Source: Halogranum amylolyticum (GTDB taxonomy: Archaea > Halobacteriota > Halobacteria > Halobacteriales > Haloferacaceae). From it: a stretch of 64,000 nt of DNA. The stretch covers positions 62,001-126,000 of the forward strand of contig NZ_FODV01000007.1 of NCBI RefSeq assembly GCF_900110465.1, written 5' to 3'. Both the position numbers and the translations under genes were made by a program. Every line of letters starts with the position of its first letter. The first letter of the stretch is position 1. The notes under the pieces are model-generated. The model searched no databases and was not told the DNA's origin. It saw only the letters and a program-made list of their open reading frames with translations. Shown one piece after another: positions 45,270 through 54,457 of this stretch.

Positions 45270-45296
45270 GAGAACGACTCGGTGAAAATCGTTCTC
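45270..45296. repeat. Second, perfect 8-bp inverted repeat
   Basis: GAGAACGA (45270-45277) and TCGTTCTC (45289-45296) form a perfect stem around an 11-base loop, directly after the 12-bp hairpin. A third small hairpin, GTGGT-3-ACCAC, sits at 45318-45330, next to the TATA box of the CDC48-like gene. Confidence 0.75.
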
Positions 45297-45335
45297 GGAG
45301 AGGGTAGAGCGTGCGGTGTGGTTTCACCACCCATG

Positions 45336-45345
45336 AATTTATGCC
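45336..45345 (+). promoter_or_regulatory. TATA box of the CDC48-type ATPase
   Basis: AATTTATGCC is centred about 36 bases before the ATG at 45377, allowing a short leader. The GTGGT/ACCAC inverted repeat abuts it upstream and could be an operator. Confidence 0.5.
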
Positions 45346-45376
45346 GACGGGGGCGACAGTACGGCAGAGGGAGCGT

Positions 45377-47569
45377 ATGGAACTCACTGTCAGACAACTC
45401 GAGGAGTTCGACCCCGACGACGGCCTCTCGGTACTCGGTCGCGAGACACTGGAAGAGCTCGGCGTCGACAGCGGAGGCTATCTCGTCCTCCGCGGACCGG
45501 ACGAGGATCCGGCGGTCACGCAAGTCATCCCGTCTGACGACGTCGAACCGGGCTGCATCCGAACGAGCGAACTACTTCGACGGACGGCGAACGTTGACGT
45601 AGACGAGCAGGTGACGGTCAGACCGGTGACGGTGGAGTCCGCCGACAGCGTGACGGTCGCACTCCCGGACGGGTTCGCCGGGGAGGAGCATCTCGATCTC
45701 TCGTTGCGCGACGAGCTCGTGAGTCGAGCGGTTCTCGCGGGACAGATCGTACCGGTCACACTCCGATCGCGTGGGTCGGGTACAGCGGTCGAGCGGACCG
45801 TCCCCGTCCAGATCGTCGCGACGGAACCGAGCGACGAGGTCGTGATCCGCGACTGGACACGGGTCTCGGTCGCTCCCGAACCGGCCGAGGGACTCCCCTC
45901 GACCGTCGATCTCCCAGGAAGCGGGCCGACGGCAGCCACCTTCGCCGACGTCGGTGGAGTGGCGAGTGAGCTCACACGGCTCCGTGAGACCGTCGAACTC
46001 CCGTTGCGAGTGCCCGAACTGTTCAGCCGACTCGGAACCGAGACCCCGAGAGGGGTGCTCCTGTACGGCCCGTCGGGGACGGGGAAGACGTTGCTCTCGC
46101 GGGCACTGGCCAACGAGACCGACGTTCACTTCGAGACGATTTCGGGTGCGGTCGTCGCCTCGGATCGTCCGGGTGAGACCGGCGAGCGTCTGCGGGAACG
46201 GTTCGAGAACGCCGCCGCCAACAGCCCCGCCATCGTCTTCATCGACGAAGTCGACGCCGTCGCCGGTGGTCGCGACACCGCCGACCGGAGCGGGGGGGTC
46301 GGGCAGCTGCTGTCGCTCATGGACGGAATCGTGGCCGACAACCGGATCGTCGTCGTCGGGACGACGAACCGCCCGGACGCCGTGGACGCCGCGCTTCGAC
46401 GGCCCGGACGGTTCGACCGCGAGATCGAGATCGGCGTCCCGGACCGCGACGGCCGCGAAGAGATCCTTCGGATCCACACGCGGGCGATGCCGCTCGCCGA
46501 CGACGTCGACCTCGACGCGCTCGCCGAGCGGACTCACGGGTTCGTCGGTGCGGACCTCGAGAACCTCACCCGCGAGGCGGTTCTCTACACTCTCCGTCGG
46601 AACGGCGTCGATCCGGACGACGCGGCGGTCGACGAGGCCACGCTGGCGGCCATGGAAGTGACGGACGCGGACTTCGACGCGGCACTCCGGAGCACCGACC
46701 CCTCGGCGCTCCGCGAGGTGTTCGTCGAGGTGCCGGACGTCACCTGGGACGACGTCGGCGGCCTCGAGGCGACGGTCGACCGTCTCCGCGAGACGGTCCA
46801 GTGGCCGCTCGAGTATCCCGAGGCGTTCGACCGCGTCTCGATGCGGCCCGCGACGGGCGTGCTCCTGTACGGTCCGCCGGGGACGGGAAAGACGCTGCTC
46901 GCGAAGGTGGTCGCCAACGAGGCACAGTCGAACTTCATCTCGATCAAGGGGCCCGAACTGCTGAACAAGTACGTCGGCGAGTCCGAGAAGGGCGTCCGCG
47001 AAGTGTTCGAGAAGGCACGGGCGAACGCCCCGACGGTGGTGTTCTTCGACGAGATCGACGCACTCGCCGCCGAACGTGGCGGTGCAGGAAGTGACGCCGG
47101 CGTCGGCGAGCGCGTCGTCTCCCAACTCCTGACGGAACTCGACGGCCTCGAAGAGCTGGAAGACGTCGTCGTCATCGCCACGACCAACCGCCGAGATCTC
47201 CTCGACGACGCGCTGTTACGACCCGGCCGGTTCGACCAACACGTCCACGTCGGTGCCCCCGACGCGGCCGCGCGTCGGAAGATCTTCCGCGTCCACACTC
47301 GCGATCGCCCGCTCGACGACGACGTCGACCTCGACGCGCTCGCCGACCGAACGGCGGGGTTCGTCGGAGCCGACATCGAGGCCGTCTGCCGGGAGGCGGC
47401 GTCGGCTGCCGTCCGCGAGTACGTCGACGGAGACGACACCGACCCCAAACAGATCTACCTGACCGGCGCTCACTTCGAGACGGCTATCGCCGAGGTCGAA
47501 CGCGGTCGCGACGGACGATCGGATCGGGTCTCCAAGCGAGCCACCGGCACCGACACGCCCGGCGAGTGA
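45377..47569 (+). CDS. AAA+ ATPase of the CDC48/VAT family
   Basis: The 730-residue protein unfolds substrates for proteolysis or disassembly. The N-terminal double-psi barrel region is residues 1-175. D1 has Walker A GPSGTGKTL from about 231, Walker B IVFIDEVDAV and sensor/arginine-finger residues in RRPGRFDREIE. D2 has Walker A GPPGTGKTL from about 499, the pore loop KGPELLNKYVGESEKG and Walker B VVFFDEIDAL. Both motors look active. In D1 the pore-loop region (SGAVVASDRPGE) lacks the usual aromatic motif, so D2 may do most pulling. It is probably one of several CDC48 paralogues. The start is fixed by the conserved ELTVRQLEEFDPDDG opening. Confidence 0.93.
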   Translation: MELTVRQLEEFDPDDGLSVLGRETLEELGVDSGGYLVLRGPDEDPAVTQVIPSDDVEPGCIRTSELLRRTANVDVDEQVTVRPVTVESADSVTVALPDGFAGEEHLDLSLRDELVSRAVLAGQIVPVTLRSRGSGTAVERTVPVQIVATEPSDEVVIRDWTRVSVAPEPAEGLPSTVDLPGSGPTAATFADVGGVASELTRLRETVELPLRVPELFSRLGTETPRGVLLYGPSGTGKTLLSRALANETDVHFETISGAVVASDRPGETGERLRERFENAAANSPAIVFIDEVDAVAGGRDTADRSGGVGQLLSLMDGIVADNRIVVVGTTNRPDAVDAALRRPGRFDREIEIGVPDRDGREEILRIHTRAMPLADDVDLDALAERTHGFVGADLENLTREAVLYTLRRNGVDPDDAAVDEATLAAMEVTDADFDAALRSTDPSALREVFVEVPDVTWDDVGGLEATVDRLRETVQWPLEYPEAFDRVSMRPATGVLLYGPPGTGKTLLAKVVANEAQSNFISIKGPELLNKYVGESEKGVREVFEKARANAPTVVFFDEIDALAAERGGAGSDAGVGERVVSQLLTELDGLEELEDVVVIATTNRRDLLDDALLRPGRFDQHVHVGAPDAAARRKIFRVHTRDRPLDDDVDLDALADRTAGFVGADIEAVCREAASAAVREYVDGDDTDPKQIYLTGAHFETAIAEVERGRDGRSDRVSKRATGTDTPGE

Positions 47570-47704
47570 GAGGTTCGTGTCCGCCGGCGGACGAGACGGT
47601 GTGAGCGGTGCTCGGGACGCTCGGTTGGTCGTTCTATCCCGCCGAGGGGACAGCCCAATAGGTTAAGTCGTTCTCCGTCCACAGCGAGCGTACGTGATCC
47701 GATA

Positions 47705-48667
47705 GTGCTCGAACTACCGTCGACGCTCGTTGCGCTCGTCGTGTTCCTGGTCGGCGTCGTCCTCGTCGTCGAGAGCGTCGAGACGTTCGTCGAGAGCGTC
47801 GCGGAGGCCGCACTCGGGCTAGGTGTCTCGGCGTTCTTCCTCACCGTCCTGCTGGCGGGGACGGACCTCGAGAACGCCATCCTGGGGCTAGCGGCAGTCA
47901 CCGGCGGCTTGCCCGGCGTGGCGCTGGGGACGGTGTTCGGCGAGGCGCTCTTCGTCCTCGGAGCGGCCGTCGGGATCGCCGGGCTCCTGCGGCCCTTCGA
48001 GGTCGCTGTCCCCCGCATCTATCAACTGCTGACACTCGGGTCGCCCGCACTCATGGTCGTCCTCTCCGCGGACGGACTGCTCTCGCGGCTCGACGGGGCA
48101 CTGCTCGTGGTGGCGTTCCTCCCGTTCGTCGGTGCGGTGTACTGGCTCGAAAGCGACACCGACACACAGTTCCTCGCGGCAGAGAGTTTCGATGCGGCGA
48201 CCGAAGACGACGACCTCGACCTCGAGGGTCTCGCCGCGGTCGCCGTCCCGCTACTCGCGGTCGTCGGGATGACGGTCGGTTCGGAGCTCGCCGTCGTCGG
48301 TGCCCGAGACCTGCTCGCGGCGTTCGGCATCCCGGGGCTCGCGTTCGGCGCGACGGTGGTGAGCTTCGTCGCCTCGCTGGAGGAGCTGTTCCTCACCGTC
48401 GAACCGGTTCGGCAGGGCAACCCGCATCTCGGCGTGGGCAACGTCATCGGCAGCACCGCCTTCTTCGTCACCGCGAACGCAGGCGTCATCGCGCTGGTCC
48501 GACCGATCGACGTCAGCGGGAGCGTCGTCTCCGTCCACTGGCCGTTCCTGTTGGTGCTGTTGGTCGCTGTCGTCGCCCTGTTGGCGCGGGGGCGCGTGGA
48601 TCGTCCGGCCGGTGCACTCCTGCTCGTGGGCTACGCCGCCTACTGGGGGGCGACCTATCTGCTCTGA
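47705..48667 (+). CDS. CaCA-type exchanger-like membrane protein, paralogue of 32284-33507
   Basis: The 320-residue product has about ten helices from a GTG start that leads directly into helix 1. The alpha-type repeats are GTDLENAILG in the first half, and SLEELFLTVEPVRQG with GVGNVIGST in the second. The latter pair is shared with the exchanger at 32284 and is rare outside this branch. It lacks the signal-like N-terminus of its paralogue. The end overlaps the convergent methyltransferase by 13 bases. The transported ion is unknown. Confidence 0.8.
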   Translation: MLELPSTLVALVVFLVGVVLVVESVETFVESVAEAALGLGVSAFFLTVLLAGTDLENAILGLAAVTGGLPGVALGTVFGEALFVLGAAVGIAGLLRPFEVAVPRIYQLLTLGSPALMVVLSADGLLSRLDGALLVVAFLPFVGAVYWLESDTDTQFLAAESFDAATEDDDLDLEGLAAVAVPLLAVVGMTVGSELAVVGARDLLAAFGIPGLAFGATVVSFVASLEELFLTVEPVRQGNPHLGVGNVIGSTAFFVTANAGVIALVRPIDVSGSVVSVHWPFLLVLLVAVVALLARGRVDRPAGALLLVGYAAYWGATYLL

Positions 48668-49392
48668 TCCGGCGTCGCCGCGAGCACGTGGTAGTCCGTC
48701 TCGAACGTTCGTTGCTCGGTGACGGTGAACCCGGCGTCGACGAGTAACTCTCGCCAGTACGGTGCGGGGTCGGCATCCTCGTCGTGCGGGATTGGAAGTT
48801 CGAGGACGCCCAGCCGTCCGTTCGGAGCGAGTACCCGGTGTGCGTCCCGGAGCGCCGCTTGTGCGCCGGATCTGGGGAGGTCGTGGAGGACGCGACAGGC
48901 AGTGAGTACGTCGACCGACCCGTCACGAAACGGGAGGGCGACTGCATCCCCACGAACGGGAACCACCGACAGTCCGGCCGTGGCAGCGTTCCGCCGTGCG
49001 AGCGCCGGTCCGTTCCCGAGAATGATTCGGTCGTCGTACACGTCGAGCGCGACGACCGTCGTGTCGGGGGTGATCGCCGGAGCCAATCCGACGAGTGACC
49101 GGCCCGTCCCACACCCGACGTCGACGACCGTACCGGCGTCCCCGAGCGGAAGCACTGCCGCCAACGCCTCGTACTTCGTGCGGTCGACGTGCCACGGCGG
49201 CGGACTGAGAAGCGATCGAAGCGTTCGTCCGCCCGTGACAACACCCCACACGAGCGAGAGGAGGGCGACGAGACGTCCGAACCGTCGGTCGTGACCGAGT
49301 CGCCACGCGACTCCCCCGAAGGCGACCGCGACGGTCGCGACGAGTAGACGTCGCAGTCGACGACGCCAGTGATACACCCCGAAGTTGAACAT
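48655..49392 (-). CDS. Membrane-associated SAM-dependent methyltransferase
   Basis: The 245-residue protein has two N-terminal hydrophobic segments (about 15-30 and 38-55), then a class I methyltransferase domain: VVDVGCGTGRSLVGLA (motif I), VVALDVYDDRI (motif II), RGDAVALPF (motif III), LAPNGRLGVLELP (motif V). The membrane anchor suggests a lipid or quinone-type substrate, as in UbiE-like enzymes. Its stop codon region overlaps that of the exchanger tail to tail. Confidence 0.82.
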   Translation of the reverse strand: MFNFGVYHWRRRLRRLLVATVAVAFGGVAWRLGHDRRFGRLVALLSLVWGVVTGGRTLRSLLSPPPWHVDRTKYEALAAVLPLGDAGTVVDVGCGTGRSLVGLAPAITPDTTVVALDVYDDRIILGNGPALARRNAATAGLSVVPVRGDAVALPFRDGSVDVLTACRVLHDLPRSGAQAALRDAHRVLAPNGRLGVLELPIPHDEDADPAPYWRELLVDAGFTVTEQRTFETDYHVLAATPDQSR

Positions 49393-50213
49393 GAGCGATA
49401 GTAGCCCTCCGCCGTCTTAGTAGTTCTCGACGGGACAAGCACGTAGGAGCTGTATACCTCTCCCTCGAAACCTATCCGCGTTCTCGGTTCTCCGTCTCGA
49501 GTTTTTGTCAACTATTCATTCATTACAAGCGTAGCGCTGTCTGCCACTCAGGGCAAATATTATTAATTAAGATTCATGAAAGACTGTCTGAGAGACCGCT
49601 CGTGTTGACATCACCGATCTAATACGAGCGAACGCCCGAGGTGAACTTGTTCGTCAGAAGAAACGTATTTCTATTCGGCTCTTTATCCAATCATTTCTGA
49701 GTACATCGAGGACCAGTGAGAGAGCTGAACGACGTCGTCGAGGGAGAGGGACGTCCCCTCCTCGTTCGCACGTCCAAGCCGCCTCATTGCCTCGAAACCG
49801 GTCTACTCGCCGTGTCGCTCTCGATGCTGCCGCCGCGCGAGTGCGATCGAAACAGACCTGAGTAGCTCGAGTGTCGTAAGCGGACACACGGTCGTGGGGT
49901 AACTCGACCGAGAGTCACGGACTGATGCTCTCGTTAGCGATACGCCCCATCCAGAGTTAGTTCGACAGATCGCGACAAGCGACGCGAAGAGGGGCACTCT
50001 TCGAAGTCTCACAGTTCATCCAGATCTAATTGGACATATCCGCTTCGGTCTCGTCACCGAACAGTCACGGCGAGACGTCCGAACGGGTGCGAAGCGATCG
50101 CATCCGTCGGTACGACCTCCGTCAGTGAGTCTCGGCGACCGACACGTGTCGAACCCGCACAACCGTCGCTATTTTTACGTTCGACGTGGAACCTCTCGGT
50201 AGGTACTTCCAGA
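49393..50213. other. Long intergenic stretch with an AT-rich core
   Basis: This 821-base gap is the largest in the window. The part from about 49500 to 49700 is clearly A+T-richer than the genome, with CAAATATTATTAATTAAG at 49554-49571. Minus-strand frames of 69 and 77 codons exist but are arginine-rich without family resemblance. There is no tRNA, insertion sequence end or direct repeat I can support. It may hold a small RNA or the remnant of a mobile element. ATTTTTACG near 50171 is the probable TATA box for the Usp gene at 50214. Confidence 0.35.
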
Positions 50214-50912
50214 ATGTCTGCACCCTCACTCTTGATTCCCATCGAGTTCCCCAATCCCGATCCTCTTCCTTCGTCCTTCGTCAGCGGGTTCACATCGTGT
50301 AAGGTGACCCTCCTCGGACTCTACAAGACTCCGGGAGAGATGGATGCCGAAGAGCGACAGCGTCAAGCTGTCGAAGCCAACTACGTCCTCTACTCGCTTG
50401 CACACCAGTTCATCCAACACGGTGCCTCCGCCGAGGTCGAGTTGGTGATGGACGAGGACGTCGAGACGACACCGACCACCGTCGCCGAGGAGCGAGATAT
50501 GGACGCGTTGTTGATTCCGAACCCGATCACCAACCTCGGCCGCGTGCTCATCGCCGTCCGCGACGAGACGTTCGCCGACTCCGTCGAAGAGTTCGTAGGG
50601 ACGCTGAACGAAGACGTTATCCACCATGTGACGCTCATGAACGTCACCGATTCGGAGCAGACAGACGAGAAAGAGGCACTCCTCTCGTCGCTCCGCGACA
50701 GACTAGTTGACGCCGGCTTCTCGAAGTTCGCGATCGATACGAACGTCGTCGTCTCCGACGACCCAGCCTTCGAGATCGGTGAAGCGGCCCAGAGTCACGA
50801 CCTCGTCGTCATGGGCGAGACGGAAGAGTCCACCACCCAGCGCGTCTTCGGGAAAACCTACGAGTTGGTCGCTGACGAGACCGACCGGCCCGTCGTGGTC
50901 CTCCGCGAGTGA
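50214..50912 (+). CDS. Tandem Usp-like protein
   Basis: The 232-residue protein is roughly two universal-stress domains. The first (1-105) is diverged: it opens SLLIPIEFPNPD and ends DALLIPNP, with no nucleotide-binding glycine loop. The second (110-232) has RVLIAVRDETFADS, DLVVMGETEEST and the final strand RPVVVLRE, but its GxxGxx loop is also weak. It may bind no ATP. It is followed 86 bases later by the small conserved protein that also accompanies the Usp gene at 787. Confidence 0.75.
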   Translation: MSAPSLLIPIEFPNPDPLPSSFVSGFTSCKVTLLGLYKTPGEMDAEERQRQAVEANYVLYSLAHQFIQHGASAEVELVMDEDVETTPTTVAEERDMDALLIPNPITNLGRVLIAVRDETFADSVEEFVGTLNEDVIHHVTLMNVTDSEQTDEKEALLSSLRDRLVDAGFSKFAIDTNVVVSDDPAFEIGEAAQSHDLVVMGETEESTTQRVFGKTYELVADETDRPVVVLRE

Positions 50913-50998
50913 GGACGTCCGTCGCGGGCTGAACACGAGGACGCACGGACGGCTGAGAGATCCGAACCACTAACAGCGTGCCGTTCGTATCGCCGGGT

Positions 50999-51265
50999 AT
51001 GTCCTCGGAGACGGTTCGGGTGTGGCTCGTCGAGCGTGGTTACAACAACCGCGACCTCGTGATCCTCAAGTATGCGACGCTCGAGGGCGACCGCGTCTAC
51101 CGACGCGAACTCGCACCACAGGCGCTCGACATGTCGTCGGTGACGGCCGCCGAGGAGGTGTCCACCGACGATCTCGAAGCCGTCGAGGAGACGGCGACTC
51201 GAGAGCGGTACGCGAACGAAGCGACCCGCATGGCCGAGAACCACGATCCCGAAGACACGGTCTGA
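50999..51265 (+). CDS. Small conserved haloarchaeal protein, paralogue of 103-390
   Basis: The 88-residue product aligns with the protein at 103-390 over nearly its whole length: VRVWLVERGYNN, LVILKYATLEGDRVYRREL, and RYANEATRMAENHDPEDTV. The ATG at 50999 is chosen because the paralogue starts at the same point; the open frame's GTG at 50978 adds seven residues. It directly follows a Usp-like gene. Function is unknown. Confidence 0.75.
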   Translation: MSSETVRVWLVERGYNNRDLVILKYATLEGDRVYRRELAPQALDMSSVTAAEEVSTDDLEAVEETATRERYANEATRMAENHDPEDTV

Positions 51266-51425
51266 TTACCCCTACGAGTGAAATCGTTGGCTTTCTCCTC
51301 GGATGCTTTCGATCTTGTCGGAGAGAGGTCGTTCTTACAACATATCGAAAGCTGTCGTCGAGAGCGCGCGGTGAGCGGCGACGAAAACACCGGTTACTAC
51401 CTCCGTGCAGTCGTTGGCTACCGGT

Positions 51426-51797
51426 TTAGAGATGTTTGACAGAGACGGTTGCGTCGCCGTCGACCCGCGTCAGTGGTTCGACGTCGTCGACGGTGGCGAC
51501 GACGGTCACCGGTGAGGCGGCACGAGGTTCGTCGTCGTCGCTCGCGGGCGTGGGTCCCCAGAACAGACAGAGTGCGTTCCCCGGCGGCCAGTAGGCGACC
51601 GATCCGACGGGAACTACCGTCTGCGGCTCCTCGGCGGCGACGTCGACTGGGGTCTCGAAGTAGAGTTCGTCACCTCACCGCGTCGCATCCGCTGTAATCG
51701 GGAGCGCGTCGGCGATCGCACTCCGGACGGTCGGGTTCGAGTCGCTCCACGTCGCAGTCAGTTCCTGCGGTCCGACGACGAGACGGAGGTCGGCCAT
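51426..51797 (-). pseudogene. Cyclophilin-like protein (PF04126-like) interrupted by an in-frame TGA
   Basis: Reading the minus strand from the ATG at 51797 gives 40 residues, a TGA at 51677-51675, then 82 more residues in the same frame to a TAA at 51428-51426. The conceptual protein matches the small cyclophilin-like family. After the stop it reads GDELYFETPVDV, then VGSVAYWPPGNALCLFWGPT and DEPRAASPV, the family hallmarks. Family members read (T/N)RWGDE(L/I)YF at the interruption, so a TGG Trp codon has become TGA by one transition. Codon use on both sides is normal, implying a recent loss or a sequencing error. Confidence 0.8.
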
Positions 51798-52144
51798 AGG
51801 ACGACGTTAGCACTCACAGGCCAAAGAGTCTGCAGTCGAGGCGAGTCGAGCATCGATGGCGTCCGAGGAACGAGAGATCACAGTAGACGGGAGGGAGGAA
51901 GCGTCGGGTGAACGCTTCCTGCCGCGTGCCACGCGATTCGATCCCGTCTACACCGTCTATCTCGGCAGTTCGACGGCATCAATGCTCGTCTCGGAACAAT
52001 ACTTGGCTCGGCAGTCTCCTTCTAGCCGCGTGGCGGCCCACGCGTCTCGTTCGTCGAGAAGCGTGATCGGACGACGAGAGTACGGAGACCACTCCAGCAG
52101 GACGCGGCCCGGCTCTGTCGGTCGTCCCGGCCCGCTCGGACGAC
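51798..52144. other. Intergenic stretch with a perfect hairpin
   Basis: No gene is convincing here; the plus-strand frame at 51856-52323 becomes arginine-rich and overlaps proA. AGGAAGCGT (51896-51904) and ACGCTTCCT (51912-51920) form a perfect 9-bp inverted repeat with a 7-base loop. It lies beyond the start of the broken cyclophilin-like gene and before the end of proA. Confidence 0.5.
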
Positions 52145-53479
52145 CTACTCGTCAGAGCGGTCGCCGGGGGTCCACTCCGCTTCGAGCTCCTCGTGGAGAT
52201 ACGGTTTCACGTCGTCGCCGGCGTAGGAGGCGACGACGTGGCCATCGCCCTCGAGGTGGTATTTGTAGGTCGTCAACCCCTCGAGACCGACCGGACCCCG
52301 AGCGTGGATCTTTCCGGTGCTGATGCCGACCTCGGCGCCGAGACCGAAGCGGTAGCCGTCGCTGAAGCGCGTCGAGGCGTTGTGAAAGACGCTCGCGGAG
52401 TCGAGGCTGCGCATGAACCGGCTGGCTCGCTCGTCGTCGTCGGTCACGATCGACTCCGTGTGCTTCGAGCCGTAGGTGGTGATGTGATCGAGCGCGGCTT
52501 CCAGCGAGTCGACGACTTTGATCGAGAGGACCAGATCGCCGTATTCCGTCGACCAGTCGTCCTCTGTGGCCGCCTCTGCCTCCTCGACGATCTCGCGGGT
52601 GGCGTCGTCGCCACGCAGTTCGACGCCGGCCTGTTCGTACCGCGCCGCGATCTCGGGGAGGAACTCCTCGGCGACGTCTTCGTGGACCAGGAGCGTCTCG
52701 ACGGCGTTACAGACCGCCGGATACTGCACTTTCGCGTCGTAGGCGACGTCGCTCGCCATCTCGAGGTCGGCCGCCTCGTCGACGTAGACGTGACAGATCC
52801 CTTCGGTGTGGCCGAGCACGGGGATGCTCGTGTTGTTCTGGATGTAGCGGACGAACTCGGAGCTCCCCCGTGGCATGAGGAGATCGATCGAGTCGTCCAT
52901 CTCTAGCAGGGCGTCGACGTCCTCGCGTGCCTCGACGAGCTGCGCCCAGCCGTCGGGCAGTTCGGCGGTCGCCTCGCGGATGAGTTCGTAGAGGACGCGG
53001 TTGGAGTGGCTCGCCTCGCTGCCGCCTTTCAGGATGACGGCGTTGCCGGATTTGAGACAGAGCGCCGCGATCTGCACTAGCGCGTCGGGCCGCGACTCGA
53101 AGACGGTCCCGACGACGCCGATGGGGACGGCGACCTTGTACAGATCGAGCCCCTCGTCGAGTCGCCGCGCGGCCAGCGTCTTCTCGAGCGGGTCGTCCTG
53201 GTGAGCGACGCTCCTGACCATCTCGGAGATACTGTCGAGTTTCGACGCGGAGAGCTTCAGCCGGTCGACGAGCGCCTGACTGTACTCGCCCGCTGCGAGC
53301 AGTTCCTCGCCCGCCGTGACGTCTCGCTCGTTAGCTTCGAGGATCTCCTCGTGGTGCTCGTCGATCGCGTCGGCGATCGACAGCAACCCCCGACGTCGTT
53401 CGTCCTCGGAGAGCTGTGCGAGTCCGAGCGCCGCGCGCTGTGCCTCTGTAACCTTGGTTTCGGCTGTCTTCTCAGTCAT
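52145..53479 (-). CDS. proA: Gamma-glutamyl phosphate reductase
   Basis: The second enzyme of proline synthesis reduces glutamyl-5-phosphate with NADPH to glutamate-5-semialdehyde. The 444-residue protein has the aldehyde-dehydrogenase-like fold, with [46 protein letters not shown], the active-site cysteine in [14 protein letters not shown], and [10 protein letters not shown]. It starts inside the end of proB (8-base overlap), so the two are translationally coupled. proC is not in the neighbourhood. Confidence 0.95.
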   Translation of the reverse strand: MTEKTAETKVTEAQRAALGLAQLSEDERRRGLLSIADAIDEHHEEILEANERDVTAGEELLAAGEYSQALVDRLKLSASKLDSISEMVRSVAHQDDPLEKTLAARRLDEGLDLYKVAVPIGVVGTVFESRPDALVQIAALCLKSGNAVILKGGSEASHSNRVLYELIREATAELPDGWAQLVEAREDVDALLEMDDSIDLLMPRGSSEFVRYIQNNTSIPVLGHTEGICHVYVDEAADLEMASDVAYDAKVQYPAVCNAVETLLVHEDVAEEFLPEIAARYEQAGVELRGDDATREIVEEAEAATEDDWSTEYGDLVLSIKVVDSLEAALDHITTYGSKHTESIVTDDDERASRFMRSLDSASVFHNASTRFSDGYRFGLGAEVGISTGKIHARGPVGLEGLTTYKYHLEGDGHVVASYAGDDVKPYLHEELEAEWTPGDRSDE

Positions 53480-54305
53480 CGATGACACCGTTTATTGGGA
53501 TGAACAATGTGCCCACCGGCTCGCCGGCGGCGACCTTCTCGAGGACGTCCTCCTGCGTGGACTTGGCGATGATCGCCGGGACACCGTGCTCGCTGACGTC
53601 ACGAGCACCCTGCACTTTCGTCTGGATACCACCGAACCTCTCCTCCGAACTCTCTTTGGTGATCGACTGTACCTCGTCGTAGTTACGGCCGACGGCTTCG
53701 ATACGCTCGGCTGTGGGGTCCTCTTTCGGGTTCCCGGTGTAGACGCCCCCGACGTCGGTCAGCGTGACCAGCAGGTCGACGTCGATGTCGATCGCGACCG
53801 ACGAGGAGAGCATGTCGTTGTCGCCGATCCGGATCTCCTCGGTGGCGACGGCGTCGTTCTCGTTGATGATCGGGACGATGTCCCACTCGAGGAGCGTCTC
53901 TATCGTGTTTCGGACGTTCGTGAAGCGCTCGAGGTTGTTGAGGTCGTGTTGGGTCAACAGAAGCTGCGCGATCTTCCTGTCGTAGCGCGCGAAACTCTCC
54001 GTGTACCGTTGCATCAGGTAGCTCTGTCCGACGGTCGACAGCGCCTGCGCCTCCTCGACGTTCTCCTCGACCAAGTCGACACGTCCCTTACCCGCCCCGA
54101 CTGCCCCCGACGAGACGAGGATCACGTCCTTGTCCCGTTCGAGGAGTCCGACGATGTCGTCGACGAGTTTGTCGAGTTTCTCGTCGTCTAAGTTCGATCG
54201 GTCGTCGGTCAGCGAGTTGGTTCCCGCTTTGACGATCACCCGTTCGGCGTCCGCTGCGAGTTGTCTCGCCTGCTCGATTTCGTGGTGTTCCAGTACGTTG
54301 CTCAT
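53472..54305 (-). CDS. proB: Glutamate 5-kinase
   Basis: This enzyme phosphorylates glutamate, the first committed and usually proline-inhibited step. The 277-residue protein has the amino-acid kinase fold: [44 protein letters not shown] and VGGVYTGNP. It lacks the C-terminal PUA domain of many bacterial ProB, as is typical of short forms. The upstream open frame is ignored because the kinase begins at [10 protein letters not shown]. It precedes proA with an overlap. Confidence 0.95.
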   Translation of the reverse strand: MSNVLEHHEIEQARQLAADAERVIVKAGTNSLTDDRSNLDDEKLDKLVDDIVGLLERDKDVILVSSGAVGAGKGRVDLVEENVEEAQALSTVGQSYLMQRYTESFARYDRKIAQLLLTQHDLNNLERFTNVRNTIETLLEWDIVPIINENDAVATEEIRIGDNDMLSSSVAIDIDVDLLVTLTDVGGVYTGNPKEDPTAERIEAVGRNYDEVQSITKESSEERFGGIQTKVQGARDVSEHGVPAIIAKSTQEDVLEKVAAGEPVGTLFIPINGVIDD

Positions 54306-54457
54306 CGTTGTGATCACGAGCCAGTTCTCTGGACCGGCGTTCGGCCGCCAGCACCGCGTCGACGACCGTCTCGTCTGCATCGCTGTTCCACAAGACATTC
54401 ATCCCTTCGATTGTCGCTTCGCTTGCGAACGGCCGTCCGTCGCCGGCGCGGTCGTCG

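Noticed and set aside
45572..47125. A 517-codon minus-strand frame within the CDC48-type gene
   Set aside because: Antisense to two intact AAA+ modules; its own sequence has no motif.
49654..50012. Two minus-strand frames of 77 and 69 codons in the large gap
   Set aside because: Arginine-rich, without start signals, hydrophobic pattern or family resemblance.
51856..52323. 155-codon plus-strand frame
   Set aside because: It overlaps the end of proA and turns into arginine/serine-rich noise; the opening residues match no family.
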